From the NCBI RefSeq assembly GCF_018531465.1, contig NZ_JAHDTF010000029.1, forward strand, positions 62,001 through 126,000: a stretch of DNA of 64,000 nt, written 5' to 3'. The stretch's first letter is position 1; each line of letters begins with the position of its first letter. This DNA is from Sphaerisporangium fuscum. GTDB taxonomy: Bacteria; Actinomycetota; Actinomycetes; Streptosporangiales; Streptosporangiaceae. Below, piece by piece: positions 8,895-18,462 of the stretch. The notes under the pieces are model-generated. The model saw only the letters and a program-made list of their open reading frames with translations. It did no database searches and was not told the DNA's origin. Position numbers and translations under genes: made by a program.

Positions 8895-9818
8895 CTACCT
8901 CAACGGGGCGCACGTTCCAAGCCTGCCCTCGCGTAGCCAGCGCAACTCATCGGCGTCCATCGTGATATCCACGCCGACGAGCGCGGTCTCCAATTCCTCG
9001 ACGGTCTGCGGCCCGATAATCGGATAAGTACCGAACGGTTGGTTGAGCACGTAGGCCAGCGCGATGTTGATGGTGTCAACTCCGCGCCGCTCGGCCAGTA
9101 TCGCGGCGCGCTCGCGGCGCGCGTAGTTGTCGGGTGTACCCCAGCAGCGCCACACGTTGGGATCCAGCGATGACTCGGGCACGTTCGCGAAGAAGCCCCT
9201 AGCTTGGGACGACCACGGCATCAGCGCGATATTGCCGTCGGCCAGCATGTCGAGATAAGCCGGTGAGACGCCCTCACAGCCCGGGTAAAGCGGTTCGACG
9301 GGTTCGGCCAGCGAGAAGTGGTTGCTCAGCACGATCATTCCAGTGCCACCGCGTGCCACGGCGTAACGATTGGCCTCAGCTAGGCGCTCCCGCCCCCAGT
9401 TGGATGCGCCGTAGGCACAGATGCGGCCTGCGGCTACCTCGGCTTCCAGAGCCTCCACGAACTCGCCCACAGGGATTGCCGGGTCGTCGCGATGTAGCAG
9501 GTACACATCCACCCGCGGCACGCCGAGCAGGTCGAGAGTCTGCGTCAGGTCGGGGGCGACGGCCGAGGGCGTGCAGTCTGGCGGATGCGCCCCTTTGGCA
9601 ATGATGACAAAGTTGTCAGGTTTGCTGCTCCTGATCCAGTCGCCGACTGCCGCTTCCGAGGTGCCGCCACCGTACACGCGCGCGGTATCTATGCACGTGC
9701 CCCCGGCTTCCATAAACCTGTCGAGCAGCTTGTGACCGCGTTCGTTGCGGATGCCGGAGGTGCCGAGCACACACCGGGACACCAACTCGTCAACTCCCGG
9801 TAGCTTGCCGTATTTCAT
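8895..9818 (-). CDS. Aldo/keto reductase
   Basis: This 307-residue NAD(P)H-dependent oxidoreductase has the AKR tetrad: Asp44 and Tyr49 in IDTARVYGGG, Lys75 in IIAKGAHP and His109 in VYLLHRDD. An IIGPQTVEELE segment near the C-terminus binds the cofactor adenosine end. It overlaps the ABC transporter gene by 4 nt, so it is the last gene of a three-gene minus-strand operon with two exporters. It could reduce a keto-sugar or aldehyde intermediate of the cluster product; the substrate cannot be deduced. Confidence 0.88.
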   Translation of the reverse strand: MKYGKLPGVDELVSRCVLGTSGIRNERGHKLLDRFMEAGGTCIDTARVYGGGTSEAAVGDWIRSSKPDNFVIIAKGAHPPDCTPSAVAPDLTQTLDLLGVPRVDVYLLHRDDPAIPVGEFVEALEAEVAAGRICAYGASNWGRERLAEANRYAVARGGTGMIVLSNHFSLAEPVEPLYPGCEGVSPAYLDMLADGNIALMPWSSQARGFFANVPESSLDPNVWRCWGTPDNYARRERAAILAERRGVDTINIALAYVLNQPFGTYPIIGPQTVEELETALVGVDITMDADELRWLREGRLGTCAPLR

Positions 9819-11605
9819 GCGAACCCCTCTGTGCTTCTCTGCGCTTGTGCCTCGAATGCCTGGCGATAGAGCCCATCACGGGCCATCAGCGTGTCGTGGT
9901 CACCCACTTCGGCGATCCGGCCCTGGTCGAGAACCACGATGAGGTCCGCCATGCGGACGGTGGAGAAGCGGTGCGACACGAGCACGGTCACCGCGCCGCG
10001 CGCTCTGGACGCGGCGCTCAACTCGGCGAACCGCTCGAACAACTCGTGCTCCGCCCTTGGGTCGAGCGCCGCAGTGGGCTCGTCGAGCAGGGTGAGCATC
10101 GGCTCGCCGCGTAGGAACGTGCGTGACATGGCCAAGCGCTGCCACTGGCCATCCGACAGTTGCGCCCCGTCGAACTGGCGGCCAAGCCGCGTCTGGTAGC
10201 CATGCTCCAGCGTTTCCACCATCTCCGCCGCGCCGCCGGCAACCGCTGCGGACGCGATCTCGCCCTGCTCGGCGCCCAGGCGGCCGACGCCGATGGATTC
10301 CGCCACCAGAAACTCGAACCTGGCGAAGTCCTGGAAGGCTGCGGTGATGTGGGTGCGCCAGTCGTCGGGATCGAGGGACCGCAGGTCTGTGTCGTCGAAG
10401 CTGACGCGGCCAGAGCTTGGATCGTAGTAGCGGCACAGCAGCTTGGCCAGGGTGCTCTTGCCCGCGCCATTGTCGCCGACGATCGCCACGGTGGCCCCCG
10501 CAGGCAGCGTGAGCGTGATGTCGTGGAGGACCTCGTGGTCGGTCAGTGGGTAGCTGAAGGATACGCGCTCCAGGTGGATCCCTTTCTCCAGGCGAGCGGG
10601 CACCGGCTTGGGCCGTTCGGGAGCGCGTACAGCGGAGGCATACTCGATCAACCACAGATACCGCCGCGCAGCGAAGCTCACCCTGACCACCTGCGTACCG
10701 GCCATCGCCAGGCTGCGCGCGCTCTCCAGCACGGTCTGCAGCAACACCACGCCCAGCACCAGGTCGCCGGCCGACGCACGACCCTCCGCGGCCAACCAGA
10801 TCAGCAGCGCCAGCCCGCCAACCAGCATCAGCGCCTGCATCGCACCCGACAACGCGGCGGCTATGACGCCACGGCGCTCTGAGCGCAGGAGATTCTGCCC
10901 CACCGCCATGGTGGCCTTGTCATACCTGTCCAACAGCCAGGAGCCGATGCCCAGCATCCTGATGTCAGGCGCGACCGCTGCTCTCGTGGTCAGCTCGATC
11001 AAGTGTCCGGCCAGCCGCTGGTCGGCCAACGCGCCATCCTTGACTGTCATCGCCCACTTGGCGGCACGCATCTGCACGGTGCCAAGCGCGATCGCGCCCC
11101 CCACCGGCACCATCAGCACTGGATGCAAGGAGGCCAGGACGCCCAGTGAGATGAGGAACGCGCAAACTAGGCCCATCTGGCCGCCCACGACGCCGAAGAC
11201 GGTGGAGATCTGGTTAGCCTCGGTACGCAGGAAGGAGACGCGGTCGGCGTAGCGGGGGTTCTCCAGATGCTCGATGCCGTACGGCCGCAGCGCCGCCTTG
11301 ATGATCTCCGCCGAGATCAGCTGCTCGCCCCGCCGCCTGACGATCTCGCGCATGTGGTCGGTGAGGTTAAGCATGACTTCCGGCATCAGCACCCCGATGG
11401 TGACCACGGCGACCCACACCGGGTCACTGAACCCATGGCCGGCGACCAGTTGCTGCAGACCGAGCCCGAGCAGCGGTCCCGCGACGATCATCGTCAAGAA
11501 CCAGCCGGCGACAGTGAAGATCGCACCGAGCGGTGAGGCGCGCCAGGCGATGGCGAAGACCGCCCGCCATGACAACAGCAGAGAGGGCAGATCGGGCTCG
11601 CTCAT
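9815..11605 (-). CDS. ABC transporter, fused membrane and ATPase domains (half-transporter)
   Basis: This 596-residue half-transporter has an N-terminal transmembrane domain of several hydrophobic segments. The nucleotide-binding domain contains Walker A GDNGAGKST, a variant signature LSDGQWQRLA, Walker B MLTLLDEPTAALD and the H-loop VLVSHRFST. It overlaps the neighbouring half-transporter by 4 nt, so the two probably form a heterodimeric exporter. Export of the cluster product or a precursor is the expected role, which would also protect the producer (inference). Confidence 0.9.
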   Translation of the reverse strand: MSEPDLPSLLLSWRAVFAIAWRASPLGAIFTVAGWFLTMIVAGPLLGLGLQQLVAGHGFSDPVWVAVVTIGVLMPEVMLNLTDHMREIVRRRGEQLISAEIIKAALRPYGIEHLENPRYADRVSFLRTEANQISTVFGVVGGQMGLVCAFLISLGVLASLHPVLMVPVGGAIALGTVQMRAAKWAMTVKDGALADQRLAGHLIELTTRAAVAPDIRMLGIGSWLLDRYDKATMAVGQNLLRSERRGVIAAALSGAMQALMLVGGLALLIWLAAEGRASAGDLVLGVVLLQTVLESARSLAMAGTQVVRVSFAARRYLWLIEYASAVRAPERPKPVPARLEKGIHLERVSFSYPLTDHEVLHDITLTLPAGATVAIVGDNGAGKSTLAKLLCRYYDPSSGRVSFDDTDLRSLDPDDWRTHITAAFQDFARFEFLVAESIGVGRLGAEQGEIASAAVAGGAAEMVETLEHGYQTRLGRQFDGAQLSDGQWQRLAMSRTFLRGEPMLTLLDEPTAALDPRAEHELFERFAELSAASRARGAVTVLVSHRFSTVRMADLIVVLDQGRIAEVGDHDTLMARDGLYRQAFEAQAQRSTEGFA

Positions 11606-13389
11606 CGGACAGGCTCCCGGAAACGCCTTGCCTGCAGCTCGTACAGCTCCGCGTAACGACCAGCAGCCGCCAGGAGCTCCTTGTGGCTGCCCTGTTCCAC
11701 GATTCGGCCCTCTTCGAGCACAGCGACCCGCGCGGCCATGCGGACTGTCGAGAATCTGTGAGAGATGAGCAAGGTGGTGGTGCCGCGGGTCAGTTCATCA
11801 AAGCGCTCATAGAGCTCGGACTCCAACCGGACGTCCAGCGCCGCGGTCGGCTCGTCGAGCACGAGGACGGGCGCCTCGTGACGAGCACGGACCGCCAGCA
11901 GTCTGGCCAGCGCAAGCCGCTGCCACTGGCCTCCCGACAGGTCGACGCCGCCGAACTCCCGGCTGAGCACGGTGTCCCAGCCGTAGGGCAACGCGTCGAG
12001 CACTGAGGCCATACCCGCCCGCTCGGCCGCCTTTGCGAGCAGGTCGCGGTCGTCCGCCGCCACGCGCAGGTTGTCGCGTGCCGACATGGGTAACTTGATG
12101 AACTGCTGAAAGATCACTGCCATCCGCTGCCTGAGCAGCTCGAGATCCAGCTCCCTGATATCCACGCCGTCGAGGGTGATCCTTCCCTCGGTTGGGTCGT
12201 AGAACCGGCACAGTAGCTTCACCAGCGTCGACTTGCCTGCGCCGTTCTCACCGACCAAGGCGACTGACTCTCCAGCAGGAATGTGAAGATCGAGCCCGTC
12301 GAGCACCAGTTCTGACGTGCCCGGGTAACGGAAGCTGACTTTCTCGAAGTGGACGCCGTCCCGTAGCTGGGCGGCGGGGATGGCGCGGCCAGCCGTCGCC
12401 ATTCGCGGATCGCGTTCCGGCATTGTCTCGATGGCGAACACGTCGGGCAAGAACGCCACCGCTTGCCGCAGCCCTCCAGGCAACCCCTCGAGCGTGTGCA
12501 TGCCGTTGGAAGCGGTACGCAGGGCGAGCATGGTGGCCGTGAACTCTGTGGCACCCATTGTGCTCGCGCGGAGCGCGCTCACCGCCACAATGAGCGGTGT
12601 CAGGAGGACGGCCGCTCTGATCAGATTGATGAGGGTGTTCTCCTTGAGTTGACGGCGCAGGTCGCGGAAAACGCCTGCCATACCGTCAGCCCAGAACCGT
12701 TGTTGCCGATCGGCCAGCCAGTCTCCCAGCGCGAACAGCCGGACCTCTGACGCGTGCTTGGGCGTGACCGCCAGGTCGCGATGATAGTCGGCATAACGCA
12801 GCCGCGACGACTCCTCACGCTGGAGCGCAGTCCTGCGCCCTGCATGCCGCCAGTCGTTGACGCCGATACTGATGGCAACCGCCAAGATCAATAGTGGCGC
12901 CCACCAGGCAAAATGGCCCAGGATGATCAGGCTGCCGACCAGCATGGTGCCCCGTCTGACCAGTGTGACGAGCCGCTCAAGCAGTATTCCCGGCTCTTTT
13001 CTGCTCCAACTGGCCGCCTCCAGACGATCAGCCAGCGCCGCAGTCTCCAAATGCTCCAAACCAGGCAGATGCAGGCAGGTACGCATCCTGATTCGGTCGA
13101 GCGCGGTCGCGAAACGAAAGGATAGGTAAGCGGACGCAATGGGCGCCATGGCCGCTGCCGCACGCTCCATCAGGAGTGCCGCCGCCAGTACGGCCAAGGC
13201 TTCGGCGGCGGAGGTACGGGCCGCTTCAGAATCGACCATATGGGGAGCCAGGCCGACCAAGGTGGCTCCAGCCACGGTGGCGATATTGGGTGAGATGCCC
13301 TGGAGCACGGCAGCCACTGCGGACAGCCAGAAAGCGCCGGGCGAAGAGCGCACGAGCAGCCTTGAGGCGCGGGTGAGCAGTGTGATCAT
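11602..13389 (-). CDS. ABC transporter, fused membrane and ATPase domains (partner half-transporter)
   Basis: This protein of about 595 residues has the same layout as its neighbour. The ATPase domain carries Walker A GENGAGKST, signature LSGGQWQRLA, Walker B VLVLDEPTAALD and H-loop LLISHRFST. The frame opens at a GTG at 13434, but the ATG at 13389 leads straight into MITLLTRASRLLV and the first membrane helix, so I prefer it. It is the first gene of the exporter-exporter-AKR operon and is divergent from the carrier-protein gene. The signature is canonical here and altered (LSDGQ) in the partner. Confidence 0.9.
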   Translation of the reverse strand: MITLLTRASRLLVRSSPGAFWLSAVAAVLQGISPNIATVAGATLVGLAPHMVDSEAARTSAAEALAVLAAALLMERAAAAMAPIASAYLSFRFATALDRIRMRTCLHLPGLEHLETAALADRLEAASWSRKEPGILLERLVTLVRRGTMLVGSLIILGHFAWWAPLLILAVAISIGVNDWRHAGRRTALQREESSRLRYADYHRDLAVTPKHASEVRLFALGDWLADRQQRFWADGMAGVFRDLRRQLKENTLINLIRAAVLLTPLIVAVSALRASTMGATEFTATMLALRTASNGMHTLEGLPGGLRQAVAFLPDVFAIETMPERDPRMATAGRAIPAAQLRDGVHFEKVSFRYPGTSELVLDGLDLHIPAGESVALVGENGAGKSTLVKLLCRFYDPTEGRITLDGVDIRELDLELLRQRMAVIFQQFIKLPMSARDNLRVAADDRDLLAKAAERAGMASVLDALPYGWDTVLSREFGGVDLSGGQWQRLALARLLAVRARHEAPVLVLDEPTAALDVRLESELYERFDELTRGTTTLLISHRFSTVRMAARVAVLEEGRIVEQGSHKELLAAAGRYAELYELQARRFREPVR

Positions 13390-13623
13390 GTTTACCGATC
13401 TCACGGAGTCGTAGCGATAGGAACATAACGTCACAAGTACGGCTAAGGGAGTGCTCGCGCTGTCACCGGATCACGGGACGTGCCCAGTCGGCCGTGCCCG
13501 GACCAGGATTGTCGTCACCGCCGTGTTGAGGAAGGTGGTGCGTTGGGTGCCGTGCTGTCCAACTCTTGGCTGCGGCGGTGTCGAGGCCTGCAGTGCCCCA
13601 TAACTTGGCTTCAAGTCCGCGGG

Positions 13624-13919
13624 ATGGCAGCCAACCGTTGAAATCGACGAACACGCCGAGCGCGTGGTGGCTATCTGGAAGAAGGTCATGAGGACAGACG
13701 AGATCCACGCCGACAGCCACCTGATGGATCTGGACACAACCTCGCTGACTCCGGGTCCACCTCCGGTCGCAGGTGCGCGCCGAGCTCGGCAAGGAGATCG
13801 AGCCGGTGGACTTCCTGGACCATCCGACGCCATCAGAGCTGGCGATGATGATCGCTGAGGCGCAGGAGTGGAATGGTTCCGCTACTGTGGCGACAGATCG
13901 AATGGTCATCGAGCTGTGA
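13624..13919 (+). pseudogene. Stand-alone peptidyl/acyl carrier protein with frameshifts
   Basis: Two frames together give a PP-binding domain. EIDEHAERVVAIWKKVM and HADSHLMDLDTTSLT lie in one frame. After a +1 shift near 13750 the second frame gives RVHLRSQVRAELGKEIE and VDFLDHPTPSELAMMIAEAQ. The 4'-phosphopantetheine serine motif (L/F-G-G-D-S-L) is present as LDTTSL, keeping the serine. Reading from the ATG at 13624 needs another shift near 13640. The second frame ends at a TGA overlapping the GTG of the condensation gene, the coupled arrangement seen elsewhere in this cluster. Either single-base sequence errors or real inactivation would explain the shifts. Confidence 0.65.
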
Positions 13920-15274
13920 ATGAGATCGTTGTCGAATTCCACGGTGCCAGATCGGGGTCGGGCGAGCTGACCTGGGCCCAGCGCGAGATGTGGCATCTGA
14001 TCAACCAGTCCCGTCCTCATCACCATTACTTCAACTTCGGAAGGCTGTTCCGGGTGCCGAAGGGGCGCACCGTTGACGACGTGGCCAGTGCCGTTCGCCA
14101 GCTGGTGGAAATTTATGAGACCTTTCGCACCACGATCCGCGTCGAGCCCGACGGCACACTGGGGCAGCATGTGGCCGAGAGTGGCGAGTATCGCCTGGCG
14201 AAGTACGAGGCGGGAGAAGCCGACGGCGAACTGACCGAGCAGGTGACCTACGAATACAAGGGCTACAGCTTCGACGACGATGAGTGGCCGCTAAAGGTCG
14301 CGGTAATCATGCGAGACAGCAAGCCCAGCTACGTGTTGTTCATGATTTCCCACCTGGCGGCCGACCGCCTGGGTTCCGAGCTGGCCTGCGACACCTTCGC
14401 CAGGCTGCTGGCGGGAGGGGTCGACGGAGTGCCCGACGGCATCACTCATCCGCTCGACCAGGCGGCGGCCGAGGCAACACCTGCGGGATTGCGCGCCGCT
14501 CGACGCGCGGCCGGCTTCTGGCGCCGGACACTGAAAACGATCCCACCGACGTTGTTCACCGAACGGCTGGAGGAGACGCCCGTCTCCTGGTCTCCAGCCG
14601 GTGAGCTCGACTCGCCGGCGGCGGCACTGGCCGCCGGATCACTTGGAGTCGAGCTCGGCGTCTCCAGCACGGGAGTGGTCCTGGCTGCCGTTGCGGCACT
14701 GCTGGGCGTGCGCACGGGCCAGGACATGATCGCACTCAGGCTGTTCGCGGCCAACAGAACCTCGCCTGGGCTGAGGGAGATGGTGGGGACCAGGGTGCAG
14801 ACCGGCCTGTTCGCTGTTGATCTGACCGACTCCTCCTTCTATGAGCTGATACGTCGCTCGTGGGCTGCCTCCCTACTGGCCTACCGCTATTCCTCCTACC
14901 CACCGGAGCTGATCAGGGAGATCGTCGACGAGGTGAGCGCAGAACGGGGGGTCCGGTTCGATCTGGGCTGCCACGTGCAGGACGCCACCGGCTACAAGCA
15001 GGCCGTACTGCGCCACCATTCGCCGGAGGAGGTGGCGGCGGCCGCAGCACATACCCATTTTCGCCGCAGCGTGCTCTGGGACCGTAGACAGCTGTTCAGA
15101 CTCGACATCGAGGGGACACCTGGGGTTAGCCTGAAGCTCAGGCTCGGCGCCGACCCGACTGTCATGACAGCCAGCGATATCGAGACATTCCTGCGTGGAG
15201 CCGAGAAGCTTCTGGTCCAAGCGATCACCGCGAACGTTGCACTGAAGGGGATCCCCGGGCTGGTGGGCTGGTGA
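13916..15274 (+). CDS. Stand-alone condensation-domain protein (NRPS C-domain superfamily)
   Basis: This protein of about 452 residues starts at the GTG at 13916, which shares 4 nt with the carrier-protein stop. It belongs to the CoA-dependent acyltransferase/condensation superfamily. The N-terminal LTWAQREMWHLIN matches the C1 motif. FMISHLAADRLGSEL corresponds to the C3 motif HHxxxDG: the first histidine is replaced (SHLAAD) while the second histidine and the aspartate remain. AANRTSPGLREMVGTRVQ is C5-like. It probably transfers the carrier-bound acyl group to an amine or hydroxyl of the sugar or amino-acid acceptor (inference). Confidence 0.8.
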   Translation: MNEIVVEFHGARSGSGELTWAQREMWHLINQSRPHHHYFNFGRLFRVPKGRTVDDVASAVRQLVEIYETFRTTIRVEPDGTLGQHVAESGEYRLAKYEAGEADGELTEQVTYEYKGYSFDDDEWPLKVAVIMRDSKPSYVLFMISHLAADRLGSELACDTFARLLAGGVDGVPDGITHPLDQAAAEATPAGLRAARRAAGFWRRTLKTIPPTLFTERLEETPVSWSPAGELDSPAAALAAGSLGVELGVSSTGVVLAAVAALLGVRTGQDMIALRLFAANRTSPGLREMVGTRVQTGLFAVDLTDSSFYELIRRSWAASLLAYRYSSYPPELIREIVDEVSAERGVRFDLGCHVQDATGYKQAVLRHHSPEEVAAAAAHTHFRRSVLWDRRQLFRLDIEGTPGVSLKLRLGADPTVMTASDIETFLRGAEKLLVQAITANVALKGIPGLVGW

Positions 15275-15498
15275 CCGCCAGCCGCGGATGTCTTCATGCT
15301 CTCCAACCAGATCACAACCTCCTGTGACGTACTTGCGCGACGTCCTCATCAGCTCGTCCTTCTCCTCCTTGGTGAGCACTTCCAGATCCCCTGTACAAAC
15401 CGCTCGGTCGTGCAGGGTCGGCTGGTACACGATGAGCAACAGCTCGCCTCACTGGGGCACCGCTGCCACGAGAACCTTGTCGATTCCGGCTGAAGACC

Positions 15499-16594
15499 GG
15501 CTCTGGCACTAATTTCGTGACGTTGACCCGTGTCAGTCGGCGAGGAGGACGCGTTTGCGCAGGAGGTCGGGGGTGGCCCGGCCGTACATCTGCCGCTTGA
15601 GCATCTTGATACGGTTGACGTGGCCTTCCACCTTCGCTGAGCTGTAGGGCAGGGTCAGGCCTGCTTTGGGGGAGTCGAAGTCGCGACGCAACCCTGCGAC
15701 GAAGGAGTGCACTTCCGGCAGGTCGGAGGCCTGGACGGCGTTCATCCACTGCTCCAGCCCGTCACCAGCGAGTTGCAGCATCATGTGGGCAAAGGCACGG
15801 ACGTGCTGGTCACGTAAGTGGGCGCGATGCTCTTGGTGACCGATCGGCGACCTGCCTCGCCTGTGGGGCGCCGCGGGCGGCGCCGTCGGCATAGCAGCCT
15901 GCTCTGTCCCGACAGACGATCTCCACGCGGGGGTGCTCGATCAGCCAGGCGGCCAGGGCGTCCGATGACCGCTCCGGCAGCACGTCGACCGGTCGGCTCG
16001 TGGTGATGTCGATCAGGATCCTGCCGTAGGTATGACCGCGGCGAAAGGCGAAGTCGTCCACGCCCAGTACCTGGGGTCACCGTTCGGATCAGGGGCAGGC
16101 AGGGGCCGGATCAGCCTGATCAGCGTCATCCGGTTCACCGCAGCGGCCAGGCGGTGTGTGAGCCGGGCACCGGGCCGGCCGCCCAGGGCCAGGCCGATGG
16201 TCTGCAGCAGGTACCGGAGCAGGAGGCTGTAGCGGCCGTAGCGGACGGCCAGCCCGGTCACCTGCTCGGCAAAGGTCTTCTTGCCACAGCCATGGTTTCC
16301 GCACCGAAAGGGCTGAACGTGCAGATGGAGCACGATCTCCTGGCCACTGACCGCCGTGTCGCACACCCGTCGCTCATACCTGCTGTGCACTCGGCGCGAA
16401 ACCATCCCGCACCGCGGGCACGCCGCTTGCGTGGTACGGGTTCGGACCCGGATCCGTACTGACCTGTCCGACCGGTACAGCTGATCGATCTGCCGGGAGT
16501 GGGGCAAGAGGACCGCGAGCAACTCCGAGATCGTCACTCAGCATGATCAGCAATACCTACGGCTGGCCGCCGGAAGATCACGTGTGCCAGAGCC
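15499..16594. mobile_element. ISL3-family insertion sequence remnant, about 1.1 kb
   Basis: Terminal inverted repeats GGCTCTGGCAC (15499-15509) and its complement GTGCCAGAGCC (16584-16594) bracket a degenerate ISL3-type transposase. The 8-bp sequences outside the repeats differ, so no target-site duplication is visible. The element separates the condensation gene from the AMP-ligase gene. Confidence 0.7.
15533..16537 (-). pseudogene. ISL3-family transposase, frameshifted and internally deleted
   Basis: The N-terminal zinc-finger and HTH part is intact in one frame (16537 to about 16065): CPRCGMVSRRVHSRY, then a CGNHGCGKKTFAE ribbon. A frameshift follows, and the DDE core begins VDDFAFRRGHTYGRILID (about 16061-15850). 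After VADR the normal linker of well over a hundred residues is missing. The C-terminal part (VEGHVNRIKMLKRQMYGR, ending at 15533) follows in a third frame. It is therefore not functional unless complemented in trans. Confidence 0.8.
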
Positions 16595-17019
16595 ACAGTT
16601 CGAGCGGAATTGACAAACCTGACGATGGATCCGGACGTTCTCTCTGCGATCCCTCCTGATGGAGAAGAGCGTTCCAGATTCGACAGCCGCGCCGTCTGAC
16701 GGCGGCGAGCCATATGCCGACGGCCGTGGCGCTCACCCGTCAGCTGTGAGGAGTCGGCCAGCGGCAACGTGCCGACCAGAAGCTCCACGCACTCGGGTGA
16801 GGCTTCCAGCATGTCGCCATCCGGATGCCAGCCTGTTCACAGGGTCCAATTCCCAAGATCTCCGGTCGGAACATGTCGATCGCATTCGCTGGCCGTACCT
16901 CAAGATAAGGAGCACCGCGAGCGTCTGCAAGACACGGCTGTGTCCTTGATTCTGGGGGTAGCCGGGGTGGTTGTGGTCCTCAATGTGACGGACCGACAAT
17001 GCGAGCTCGGAGGTCAGAC
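16595..17019. other. Unassigned stretch between IS remnant and ligase gene
   Basis: No complete gene is convincing here. A plus-strand frame covering 16769-17023 ends at a TGA that overlaps the ligase ATG (ATGA). Its last part, beginning HRERLQDTAVSLILGVAGV, is protein-like, so it may be the truncated tail of a gene cut by the insertion sequence. I do not recognise the family. Confidence 0.3.
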
Positions 17020-18462
17020 ATGATCAACGACTCGAGGCCGCAGCTTCTCCACGATCTGCTCGAACTGGCTGCCCGGCGTGCCCCCGAAGCAATCGCAGTA
17101 CGCGATGAGGAGGGCGCCTGGTCGTACGCGGAACTGCTGGCGCAAAGCCGCGCCTGCGCGCGGTGGCTACATCGGCGCGGCACGCGTCCGGGTGACCGCG
17201 TGCTGATCGCGGCCGTACCGGATCGGCGCGTCGTCGCCGTACTATTCGCCTGCTCCTTACTCGCCGCCGTATGCGTTCCGGTCAGCGGTACGGCGAAGCG
17301 CCGTCAGTGGACCCACTATGTCGCCGACTGCGGCGCGGCGGTAATTCTGACCGCAGATGCCCTAAATTCGAGCCAAGCCGAGTGGGACGACGACGATGAG
17401 CTCCCGGCAGCTGCCCTGCCGCACGACACCGCCCTGCTCATCTACACCTCCGGCAGCACTGCCGTGCCAAAGGCCGTGGTGTGCCCGCACGCATCCGTGC
17501 TCTTCGCCACCCTGGCCATCGCCGAACGGCTCGGGTACCGGGCGAGCGACGTGGTCTTCTGCCGCGTCCCCCTCTCCTTCGACTACGGCCTCTACCAGGT
17601 GTTCCTGTGCGCCCATGCGGGTGCAGAACTGGTGCTGGCGGCTCCAGACTCCGACGCGGGACTCCTCGCCTCGATACGCCGGTGTGGAGCCACTGTCGTC
17701 CCTGTCGTCCCGCATCTGGCAGAGATGCTTCTGCGCCTCGGCGCCCGCGACGGGCTACCCACGTCGATCAGGCTTTTGACCAACACCGGCGAGACCTTGC
17801 CACCGGCGACTGTCTCGGCGCTCAGGCAACGCTTCTCCGGTGCCAAGGTCCAGTTGATGTACGGCATCACCGAATGCAAACGGGTCAGCATCATGGAAGC
17901 CGATGGCGACCTCGACCGACCCGGCGCCCTCGGCAGGCCACTGAGTGGCACCCGCGTGCGCGTCCTCGACACCTCGGGGGCCGATGTCGCCCCCGGCGAG
18001 CTGGGAGAGCTCGTCGTCAGCGGCCCGCACGTCATGGCGGGCTACTGGGGCGACCCCGGACTCGGTGTCGAGGTCTTCGGAACCGACCCAGAGAGCGGGG
18101 AGAGAGCGTTGCGTACCGGCGACTTCGGGCGACTGGATGAGGACGGCTACCTATATTTCCACGGCCGCCGCGACCAGATATTCAAGCGACGCGGGATACG
18201 GATGAGCACACTGGAGATTGAGGCGGCGGCGCGCGAGGTCCCTGGTGTCGCCGAGGCCGCGCTCGTGCCGCCCGACGAAGGCCGCGACGCCGTACTCCTC
18301 GTGGTGGCCTCGATCTCAGCCGCGAAAGTACTGCGTGAGCTGGGCGAGCGCCTGGACTCTGCGCGGGTTCCGGAACTCTGCCGTGTGGTCGATCACTTGC
18401 CGCGCAACTCATCAGGGAAGCTCGACAGGGCCATGCTGGCCCGATTGGAGGCAGCAGGATGA
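17020..18462 (+). CDS. AMP-forming acyl/aminoacyl ligase (ANL superfamily)
   Basis: This 480-residue adenylating enzyme has the A3 motif YTSGSTAVPKAVV, A5 YGITECKR, the GELVVSGPHVMAGYWG segment, A8-like GRRDQIFKRRGIR and A10 NSSGKLDR with the catalytic lysine. GGAGG at 17007-17011 sets the ATG at 17020 as start. It resembles stand-alone ligases that load a separate carrier protein, including the exosortase-associated ligases found with group IV PLP decarboxylases, and prolyl-AMP ligases found with acyl-CoA-dehydrogenase-like partners. It overlaps the flavoenzyme gene by 4 nt. The likely job is to activate an amino or carboxylic acid and load the carrier encoded at 13.6 kb (inference). Confidence 0.85.
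   Translation: MINDSRPQLLHDLLELAARRAPEAIAVRDEEGAWSYAELLAQSRACARWLHRRGTRPGDRVLIAAVPDRRVVAVLFACSLLAAVCVPVSGTAKRRQWTHYVADCGAAVILTADALNSSQAEWDDDDELPAAALPHDTALLIYTSGSTAVPKAVVCPHASVLFATLAIAERLGYRASDVVFCRVPLSFDYGLYQVFLCAHAGAELVLAAPDSDAGLLASIRRCGATVVPVVPHLAEMLLRLGARDGLPTSIRLLTNTGETLPPATVSALRQRFSGAKVQLMYGITECKRVSIMEADGDLDRPGALGRPLSGTRVRVLDTSGADVAPGELGELVVSGPHVMAGYWGDPGLGVEVFGTDPESGERALRTGDFGRLDEDGYLYFHGRRDQIFKRRGIRMSTLEIEAAAREVPGVAEAALVPPDEGRDAVLLVVASISAAKVLRELGERLDSARVPELCRVVDHLPRNSSGKLDRAMLARLEAAG

Noticed and set aside
9900..10655. A 251-codon frame on the same strand as the exporter
   Set aside because: It lies fully inside the ABC transporter gene in another frame and shows no motifs.
15281..15439. 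Minus-strand frame with VCTGDLEVLTKEEKDELMRT between the condensation gene and the ISL3 remnant
   Set aside because: The residues look protein-like but no start, family or neighbour supports a gene; it is probably a fragment cut by the insertion.
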